Positions 39,661 through 46,394 of a stretch of 58,990 nucleotides of DNA are shown piece after piece. The DNA comes from an uncultured Desulfuromonadales bacterium (GTDB lineage Bacteria; Desulfobacterota; Desulfuromonadia; Desulfuromonadales; Geopsychrobacteraceae). The number at the start of each line of letters is the position of its first letter. The first letter of the stretch is position 1. The position numbers and the translations under genes were made by a program. Below the pieces are notes generated by a model. That model made no database searches. It saw nothing but the letters and a program-made list of their open reading frames with translations, and was not told the DNA's origin. The DNA lies in contig CAMYNC010000020.1 of NCBI GenBank assembly GCA_947259685.1, positions 1-58,990 on the forward strand. Direction: 5' to 3'.

Positions 39661-40620
39661 CTAGCTCGGCTCTTCGACCTCGGTCATCGCCCGGAAGCGC
39701 TGATAGCGCTGTTCGATCAATTCTTCGGGTGACAGCTGCTCCAATTCTTCCAGATGCTTGAGCAGGTAACTTTTGAGGGTTTCTGCCGCCAACTCATGAT
39801 CATGATGAGCACCACCGAGCGGTTCCGGAATCACGTCATCGATGACGGTCTCCAAGCTGTCGACATCCTGCGCGGTCAATTTCAGGGCTTCGGCGGCCTG
39901 CGGCCCTTTAGCGCCGTCGTTCCAGAGAATCGCCGCACAGCCTTCCGGCGAGATAACCGCATAAACCGAGTACTCCATCATCATCACCCGGTTACCAACG
40001 GCAATCGCCAGTGCGCCGCCGGAACCACCTTCGCCGGTCACCGTGGTAATCACCGGAACTTTCAACATCGCCATCTCGCGCAAGTTGCGGGCGATCGCTT
40101 CGGCCTGACCACGCTCCTCGGCGCCGATTCCGGGGAAAGCCCCAGGTGTGTCGACAAAAGTAAAAATCGGCAGGCCGAACTGCTCAGCCATCTGCATCAC
40201 TCGCAAGGCCTTGCGGTAACCCTCGGGATTCGGCATGCCGAAGTTACGATGCACCTTTTCTTTGGTATTGCGTCCCTTTTGATGCCCGATCACGCAGCAG
40301 GGCTTGCCATTAAGCCGGGCAAAGCCACACACCAGCGCCGGATCATCCCGGTAGTTACGATCGCCATGCACCTCAAAAAAATCGGTAAAAATGTTCTCGA
40401 TGTAATCGAGGGTGTAAGGGCGGTTGGCGTGACGCGCCAGCTGGGTCCGCTGCCAGCGGCTCAGCTTCGCATAGATTTCATTTTTGAGTTTTTCCGCCTT
40501 TTTCTCCAGCTTTAGAATATCACTGGAAAAATCGACACTTTCCGTCGAATATTCGCGCAATTCACCGATTTTTGTTTCCAGTTCGGCGATCGGTTTTTCA
40601 AAATCGAGATATTGTTTCAT
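39661..40620 (-). CDS. accA: Acetyl-CoA carboxylase carboxyltransferase alpha subunit
   Basis: With AccD transfers carboxyl from biotin to acetyl-CoA in fatty-acid synthesis. 319 aa; [18 protein letters not shown] start, then [38 protein letters not shown] and [27 protein letters not shown] stands 6 nt before the ATG at 40620; an eight-codon longer start lacks one. Runs downstream of dnaE, a common bacterial order. Confidence 0.96.
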   Translation of the reverse strand: MKQYLDFEKPIAELETKIGELREYSTESVDFSSDILKLEKKAEKLKNEIYAKLSRWQRTQLARHANRPYTLDYIENIFTDFFEVHGDRNYRDDPALVCGFARLNGKPCCVIGHQKGRNTKEKVHRNFGMPNPEGYRKALRVMQMAEQFGLPIFTFVDTPGAFPGIGAEERGQAEAIARNLREMAMLKVPVITTVTGEGGSGGALAIAVGNRVMMMEYSVYAVISPEGCAAILWNDGAKGPQAAEALKLTAQDVDSLETVIDDVIPEPLGGAHHDHELAAETLKSYLLKHLEELEQLSPEELIEQRYQRFRAMTEVEEPS

Positions 40621-40692
40621 GAGTTCACTCCTTTGGGATAGCAAAGGATAAAGGAAAAAGGTTAAAGGAGAAAGGTTAAAAAAACCTGCTCC

Positions 40693-43600
40693 TTATTCAA
40701 AATTCATTACGTTATAACCGAAGAGCTGCTCGGCATCTGCCATCGCTTCATCCGAAGCCGCCATACTCAGCTGTTCCGGTAGATTGATCACTGTTTCACT
40801 CCGGTTAGGGATGACGATATGCAATCTTACCTGACAATTGCCGCGGTATTTCTGCACGATCCCCTTAAGCTGACGCATCTGGATTTCATCAAGGCCCGGG
40901 GTGGTCAAACGGATATGGATCCGCTTGGTCATGGTCTCCTTAACATCGCGCAGCAAAACCACTTCGCTGGCGAGCATTTTACAGGACTCTTCCCCGACAT
41001 CAAGCTCACCACTGACCAGCAGTGGATCCTCGCCCTTAAGCAGTTCCATTGAAGCGGCATAGACTTCCGGAAAGACGACGATCTCGACCGAACCGCTGAG
41101 ATCCTCCAGATTAACGAAGGCCATGCGGTCGCCCTTTTTGGTCATCAGTTCCTTGATCCCGGAGACAATCCCGCAGACCCGCACCTGCTCCTTATCGGTG
41201 CGATCTGACAGTCCGGCCGTTTCGCAGGTGCCAAAACGTTTGATCGAATCGGCAAACCGATCCAGCGGGTGTCCGGTGACGTAGAACCCGAGCGCTTCTT
41301 TTTCGTAGCTGAGCAGCAGTTTCTCGTCCCACTCTTCGACATCGGGTAATTCACCGTAACCATTACCGGCAACAGAAACAATCTCGGTGCTGCCGAACAG
41401 CGAATCCTGGCCCGACTCCCGCTCTTTCTGCAGCCGCTGGCCAATCTCCATCGATTCTTCCAGGGCCCCCAGGAACTGCGCACGCTTGCCGCCCAAAGTG
41501 TCGAAAGCACCGCATTTGATCAGCGCCTCGCCGACCTTTTTATTCACCTTGCGCAGGTCGACCCGTTCACAGAAATCCTGCAGCGAGCTGAACGGCTTGC
41601 CCTTTTTCACCTCGAGAATCGAATCGAGCGCCGCCGCCCCGACCCCTTTGACCGCCCCGAGGCCGAAGCGCATCGAATCTTCCGACACGGTAAAAGAGCG
41701 GTCCGAAGCATTGATGTCAGGCGGATGCACCTCGACCCCCATGGCCCGCACTTCGCTGATATTCTTGATGACCTTGTCGGTGTTCTCCATATCCTCGGTC
41801 AACAGCGCGGCCATGAATTCCACCGGGTAGTGGGCCTTCAAATAAGCGGTGTGATAGGCGACCAGAGCATAGGCAGCCGAGTGCGATTTATTGAAACCAT
41901 AGGCAGCAAACATCTCCATCAGATCAAAGACCCCTTCGGCCTTTTTCAGATCAAGATTGTTCTCCTTGGCACCGGCGAGAAACTTAACTTTCTCTTTGGC
42001 CATCTCCTCAGGCTTTTTCTTGCCCATCGCCCGGCGCAACAGATCGGCACCGCCGAGGCTGTAGCCGCCCAAAACCTGGGCAATCAGCATGACCTGTTCC
42101 TGGTAGACGATAACCCCGTAGGTATCATCCAGGATCGGCTCGAGCTGCGGGAAATCGTATTTGAACTGCTCCTGGCCGTGTTTCCGCTTAATGAAAGAAT
42201 CGACCATCCCTGAGCCCAGAGGACCAGGACGATAGAGGGCGACCATGGCGATCAGATCCTCGAAACAGCTCGGCTTAAGCTTGACCAGGTATTCCTTCAT
42301 CCCTGAGGATTCCAGCTGAAAAACACCTGTGGTTTCACCGCGAGAGAGCAGTTCGTAAGTTGCCTTGTCGTCGTCGCGGATCAGTTTTAGATCGAAATCG
42401 GGATCCTTGCCGGCGCGGATCAGCCGCACCGCGTTTTCGATCACTGTCAGGGTTTTCAGACCCAGAAAGTCAAACTTGACCAGACCGATCTTTTCGACGT
42501 AGCTCATCGGGTACTGGGTGACCTGGCCTCCCGATTTCGGATCGATATAGAGTGGCAGGTATTCCGAGAGCGGCTTCGGCGTGACCACTACCCCGGCGGC
42601 ATGGGTCGAGGCGTGACGGGTCAAACCTTCCAGCGCCAAGGCAATCTTGATCAGCTCAGCGACCTTTTTATCCTTGTCGACCAGCTCTTTGAGTTTCGGT
42701 TCCTGCTCGATCGCCTGCTTCAAGGTGATGCCAAGGACGCCCGGCACCAGCTTGGCGATTTTGTCGACCTCGCCGTAAGGAATATTCAGCGCCCGGCCGA
42801 CATCGCGCAGCACCCCTTTGGCCAGCATGGTGCCGAAGGTGATGATCTGGGCGACGTTTTCCGGCCCATACTTTTCACGAACGTAGTTGATGACCTCTTC
42901 ACGGCCGTAGATACAGAAATCGACGTCGATATCCGGCATCGAGACCCGTTCCGGATTAAGGAAACGTTCGAACAGCAGGTTGTAAGGAATCGGGTCGATG
43001 TCGGTGATGCGGATGGCAAAAGCGACCAGACTCCCTGCCGCTGAACCCCGTCCGGGACCGACCGGGATGTCATGATCCTTGCCCCAGTTGATAAAGTCGG
43101 CAACGATCAAAAAGTAGCCGGGAAAGCCCATACTCTTGATACATCCCAGCTCTTCATCAAGACGGTCGCGGTAAACCTGGACATCTTCATCAGTCAGTTC
43201 ACGTAACTTGCGAATTTCCTCGAAGCGCTCTTCCAGGCCTTCCTCGCTCTGTTCCCGCAGCACATCATCGAGGGTCTTCTCGGCAGGTTTTTCGTACTGG
43301 GGAAAGTGGTAGGTGTCAAAATCGAGCTTCAGATTGCATCGCTCAGCGATCTTGACCGTGTTCGCGATAGCGTCAGGATAATCCTTGAACAGGGCGATCA
43401 TCTCATCGGGAGTTTTGACGTAAAACTCATCGTTGGAGAACCGCATCCGGTTCGGATCGTCCATGGTTTTGCCGGTCTGGATACAAAGCAGCACCTCGTG
43501 GGCAAAGGCATCTTCGCGGGTCAGATAGTGGCAGTCGTTGGTGCCCACCAACGGCAGGTCGAGCTCACGGGCAATCTGTACCAGTCCAGAGTTCGCCTTG

Positions 43601-44163
43601 GCCTGTTCCGGAAGGTAGTTCTCCTGCATTTCCAGATAAAAGCGGTTGTCATCGAAGATCTGTGAAATGGCTCGCGCCCGTTCCAGGGCTTCGTCCGGCT
43701 GATTCAGATTAATCAGCGTTGGCAGCTCGCCACCCAGGCAGGCGGAGAGCGCAATCAACCCCTCGTTGTGACTGGCCAGCAGTTCCCAGTCGATGCGCGG
43801 CTTGTAGTAAAAACCTTCCCGATAGGCAGCAGAGATCAGCCGACAGAGGTTTTGATAACCGGCCAGGTTCATGCACAGCAACACCAGGTGGTAAGAGGCC
43901 TCGGAAGAGCCGCGGGCATTCCCCTTGGTAAAACGGGAGCCGGGCGCAACATAAACCTCGCAGCCAACGATCGGCTTGATGCCGCTGCCCATCGCCTTGC
44001 TGTAAAACTCGACCGCACCGAACATGTTGCCGTGATCGGTAACCGCCACCGCTGGCATTTTGTATTCTTTGGCTCGGTCGACCAATTCCTCCAGCTTGAT
44101 GGCACCATCGAGCAGGCTGTATTGGCTATGCAGATGAAGGTGAACGAAGTTCGCGTGTTCCAT
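40693..44163 (-). CDS. dnaE: DNA polymerase III alpha subunit
   Basis: Main replicative polymerase, 1156 aa. PHP domain FVHLHLHSQYSLLDGAIKLE at the start, polymerase core with the catalytic aspartates in PDIDVDF (near 403) and LVKFDFLGLKTL, HhH region, and C-terminal OB and tau-binding parts. It faces lexA across a 305-bp shared region and leads an operon with accA, rlpA and DUF502. A terminator-like hairpin lies 25 bp before its start. Confidence 0.97.
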   Translation of the reverse strand: MEHANFVHLHLHSQYSLLDGAIKLEELVDRAKEYKMPAVAVTDHGNMFGAVEFYSKAMGSGIKPIVGCEVYVAPGSRFTKGNARGSSEASYHLVLLCMNLAGYQNLCRLISAAYREGFYYKPRIDWELLASHNEGLIALSACLGGELPTLINLNQPDEALERARAISQIFDDNRFYLEMQENYLPEQAKANSGLVQIARELDLPLVGTNDCHYLTREDAFAHEVLLCIQTGKTMDDPNRMRFSNDEFYVKTPDEMIALFKDYPDAIANTVKIAERCNLKLDFDTYHFPQYEKPAEKTLDDVLREQSEEGLEERFEEIRKLRELTDEDVQVYRDRLDEELGCIKSMGFPGYFLIVADFINWGKDHDIPVGPGRGSAAGSLVAFAIRITDIDPIPYNLLFERFLNPERVSMPDIDVDFCIYGREEVINYVREKYGPENVAQIITFGTMLAKGVLRDVGRALNIPYGEVDKIAKLVPGVLGITLKQAIEQEPKLKELVDKDKKVAELIKIALALEGLTRHASTHAAGVVVTPKPLSEYLPLYIDPKSGGQVTQYPMSYVEKIGLVKFDFLGLKTLTVIENAVRLIRAGKDPDFDLKLIRDDDKATYELLSRGETTGVFQLESSGMKEYLVKLKPSCFEDLIAMVALYRPGPLGSGMVDSFIKRKHGQEQFKYDFPQLEPILDDTYGVIVYQEQVMLIAQVLGGYSLGGADLLRRAMGKKKPEEMAKEKVKFLAGAKENNLDLKKAEGVFDLMEMFAAYGFNKSHSAAYALVAYHTAYLKAHYPVEFMAALLTEDMENTDKVIKNISEVRAMGVEVHPPDINASDRSFTVSEDSMRFGLGAVKGVGAAALDSILEVKKGKPFSSLQDFCERVDLRKVNKKVGEALIKCGAFDTLGGKRAQFLGALEESMEIGQRLQKERESGQDSLFGSTEIVSVAGNGYGELPDVEEWDEKLLLSYEKEALGFYVTGHPLDRFADSIKRFGTCETAGLSDRTDKEQVRVCGIVSGIKELMTKKGDRMAFVNLEDLSGSVEIVVFPEVYAASMELLKGEDPLLVSGELDVGEESCKMLASEVVLLRDVKETMTKRIHIRLTTPGLDEIQMRQLKGIVQKYRGNCQVRLHIVIPNRSETVINLPEQLSMAASDEAMADAEQLFGYNVMNFE

Positions 44164-44187
44164 ATATCAGACAGAAAATCCTAGGCA

Positions 44188-44227
44188 GAAAAAAAGAAAA
44201 ACCGATCAATCCCAAAGCACTGATCGG
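44188..44227 (-). terminator. Terminator-like hairpin in the dnaE leader
   Basis: ccgatca (44202-44208) pairs with tgatcgg (44221-44227); on the minus strand it is followed by TTTTTCTTTTTTTC. There is no minus-strand gene upstream for it to end, so it may be an attenuator for dnaE. Two more small stem-loops lie at about 44305-44321 and 44325-44339. The 305-bp dnaE-lexA gap holds no gene. Confidence 0.6.
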
Positions 44228-44412
44228 CGGTGAATTTATCAGCAGAAGTTACCACCCTTATCGAACAATGGTCAACCGAAACCGGCCTTGGAAAAATGCA
44301 AAATCGACTCATGATCAGTCGACCAATCAGCAGCTGATTTTCAGTTCAAACTCGCTCCCCCTTTCCCTTCGGGCTTGCTGGCAGCGCTCCCTAAGTCAAT
44401 AGCTTTCCACTC

Positions 44413-44441
44413 TTGACTTACGCATAACTTACGCATACCCT
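44413..44441 (+). promoter_or_regulatory. Putative lexA promoter with 11-bp tandem operator
   Basis: TTGACT (44413-44418), 17-bp spacer, TACCCT (44436-44441). Two exact tandem copies of ACTTACGCATA (44416-44426 and 44427-44437) fill the spacer, the right place for a repressor. AAGGAG follows before the lexA ATG. Operator identity is inferred. Confidence 0.55.
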
Positions 44442-44468
44442 AAATAGAGTTTTTAAGGAGAAAAATTC

Positions 44469-45071
44469 ATGAGCCCACTAACCCCGAAGCAAAAAGCCGT
44501 TTACGACTATATCCTCAACTTCAGTGAGACCCGTGGCTACCCCCCTTCGCAGCAGGAGATCGCCAAGGCCTTCGGCTGGAGTTCTCTCGGCACAGTGCAG
44601 AACTATCTGGTCCGCCTGGTCCGTGAGGGAGTGCTGAGCAAAGACTGGAATGCCAAGCGCGGCTTGAAGATCTTGCACCCGCAGGGGAATGCCGTTGAGC
44701 TGCCGCTGGCCGGGCTGGTGGCGGCCGGCAAGCCGATCGAGGCGATTGCCACTCCGGACAGCATCGAAGTGCCCCCCTCGATGGTCGGCACGGGAGAGAA
44801 TTTCGTTCTCAAGGTGCAGGGCGATTCGATGATTGATGACGGTATCCTCGATGGCGATTACGTGGTGGTGCGCAAGCAGGCCCAGGCCGAGTCGGGACAG
44901 ACCGTTGTTGCCCTGATCCGTGGCGAAGCGACGGTAAAACGTCTGCAACGCCGCGACGGAAGAATTGAACTGCATCCGGCCAACCCGAGCATGCAACCCT
45001 TTATTATCGATGGCGAAGAGGAGTTCCAGATCGAAGGGGTTGTCGTCGGTGTCATCCGCCACTGCCGATGA
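44469..45071 (+). CDS. lexA: LexA-family SOS repressor
   Basis: 200-aa self-cleaving repressor of DNA-damage genes. N-terminal winged helix (PSQQEIAKAFGWSSLGTVQN, about residues 26-45), cleavage site Ala86-Gly87 in LVAAGKP, catalytic Ser120 (QGDSMIDDG) and Lys157 (GEATVKRL). First gene of a unit with imuB and dnaE2, so it probably governs this cassette and itself. In related bacteria more than one LexA may exist, each with its own cassette. Stop overlaps imuB start (ATGA). Confidence 0.95.
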   Translation: MSPLTPKQKAVYDYILNFSETRGYPPSQQEIAKAFGWSSLGTVQNYLVRLVREGVLSKDWNAKRGLKILHPQGNAVELPLAGLVAAGKPIEAIATPDSIEVPPSMVGTGENFVLKVQGDSMIDDGILDGDYVVVRKQAQAESGQTVVALIRGEATVKRLQRRDGRIELHPANPSMQPFIIDGEEEFQIEGVVVGVIRHCR

Positions 45072-46258
45072 AACAGCGGGATATCCTGCACCTGGCGATT
45101 CCCGCCTATGCCGTGGCGATCGCCCGGGTGGTCGATACCTCCTTGCGTGAACGACCAGTAGCGATTGCCCCGGGAACCTCGCAGCGGGCGCTGCTGCACT
45201 GCATCTCCACAGAAGCCGCTGGCGATGGCATCATTGCCGGGATGAGCGTCCGCCAGGCACGCCGCCTGTGCCCCGCGCTGATCGTCCTGCCGCCCGACCC
45301 GCGGCTGCGCGTCCGTGCCAACCGCGCCCTGCATGGCTTGGTTGCCAACTATTCTCCACTGATTGAACCGGCCGCAGATGGACAGCTATTTCTCGACCTG
45401 ACCGGCAGCCGCAAACTGTTCGGCCCGGGCCGGGATCTGGCCATGCGGCTGGAAAAGGAACTGGAAACCCGGCTACGCCTGAGTGGCGCTCTGGGCGTCG
45501 CCGCCAATAAACTGGTCTCGCGGATTGCCGCCGGCTACCTGGAACAGCCGGGAGTCTGCGATATCCTGCGCGGGTCTGAGCGCAGCTTTATTGCCCCCCT
45601 GCCGGTTTCGGTGCTGCCCGGAATCGGCAATATCCGCGAAAAAATCCTACTGCAGGAGCTTAACCTGCGGCGGATTGCGGAATTGGCCGACCTCAGCCTG
45701 GCCCAGCTGCGCCTGGTGTTCGGGCCTTTCGCCCCGCTGATTCAGCAACGTGCCCAGGGGCAGGATGCCAGTCCGGTCTGTCCTCCCAAACGGACGCCGG
45801 AGATTGTCGCCGAAGGTTTTCTGCCCCGGGAAGAGAATGATGATGGGCTGCTGCTGGCAGAACTCTGCCGCCTGGTTGAATACTGCGGCCTGCGTTTGCG
45901 CCAGCGACAACGCGGCGCTGGCGAACTTTTCCTGAGTATCCATTACGCCGACGGGGTGCAGCAGAGCGGCTCAGCAGCCTTGGGCGTGCCACAGAATCAT
46001 GATTTGTTGCTCTATACGGCAGCCGAACAGCTGTTCAAAAAACTTTGTGTGCGCCGCACCCGAGTAAAAGGCTTCAAGCTGGCCTGCCGCAAACTGGATT
46101 GGCCGGACCAGCAGGTAGATCTATTCACCACCAGCGGCCCGGCACCCCGCCAACGGGCGCTGCAACAGGCCATCGACCAGCTTCGCCGCAAGTACGGGAT
46201 GCAGGTCGTGCAGCGCGGCCACACTCTTGTATCCTGTGCGGCTAATCCTATCCTTTAA
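45068..46258 (+). CDS. imuB: ImuB-like, catalytically inactive Y-family polymerase homologue
   Basis: 396 aa, Y-family fold but without its active site. Compared with Pol IV, the first carboxylate D8 is Ala10 (LHLAIPAYAV), D103 is Gly105 and E104 is Gln106 (EPAADGQLFLDLT). The family then continues normally (KLVSRIAAGY; LPGIGNIREK). A beta-clamp motif QQVDLF lies at about 348-353. These are the marks of ImuB, the non-catalytic adaptor that links the clamp to DnaE2. imuA, usually present between lexA and imuB, is missing. Confidence 0.88.
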   Translation: MKQRDILHLAIPAYAVAIARVVDTSLRERPVAIAPGTSQRALLHCISTEAAGDGIIAGMSVRQARRLCPALIVLPPDPRLRVRANRALHGLVANYSPLIEPAADGQLFLDLTGSRKLFGPGRDLAMRLEKELETRLRLSGALGVAANKLVSRIAAGYLEQPGVCDILRGSERSFIAPLPVSVLPGIGNIREKILLQELNLRRIAELADLSLAQLRLVFGPFAPLIQQRAQGQDASPVCPPKRTPEIVAEGFLPREENDDGLLLAELCRLVEYCGLRLRQRQRGAGELFLSIHYADGVQQSGSAALGVPQNHDLLLYTAAEQLFKKLCVRRTRVKGFKLACRKLDWPDQQVDLFTTSGPAPRQRALQQAIDQLRRKYGMQVVQRGHTLVSCAANPIL

Positions 46259-46260
46259 TT

Positions 46261-46319
46261 CCGGCCCTTTTAGCCGCTGTCTGCGTTGCGCCTCTTTGGC
46301 TTAACGCAGGCTAGGCCGG
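46261..46319. repeat. Long imperfect inverted repeat between imuB and dnaE2 (REP-like)
   Basis: Paired blocks: ccggcc 46261-46266 with ggccgg 46314-46319; ctgcgtt 46281-46287 with aacgcag 46303-46309; a tagcc/ggcta pair also partly fits. It fills most of the imuB-dnaE2 gap, just 3 bp after the imuB stop. No T run, so not a classical terminator. Confidence 0.65.
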
Positions 46320-46394
46320 CATCGGCACGCCTTGACAGCAGCTAAAATGACTCAGAATTATACGTCACGATTAACAGCACAGGATACTGGTGGC

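Noticed and set aside
40625..40690. Purine-rich near-repeats (aaaggataaagga, aaaggttaaagga) between dnaE and accA
   Set aside because: Short, imperfect and in a 72-bp gap; likely simple sequence with spare ribosome-site-like blocks.
44230..44262. AAGGGTGGTAAC on the minus strand before the dnaE leader hairpin, resembling the T-box sequence
   Set aside because: It matches the first part of the box and is followed by a terminator, but no Stem I, specifier loop or GA motif is found upstream, and dnaE is not an amino-acid gene.
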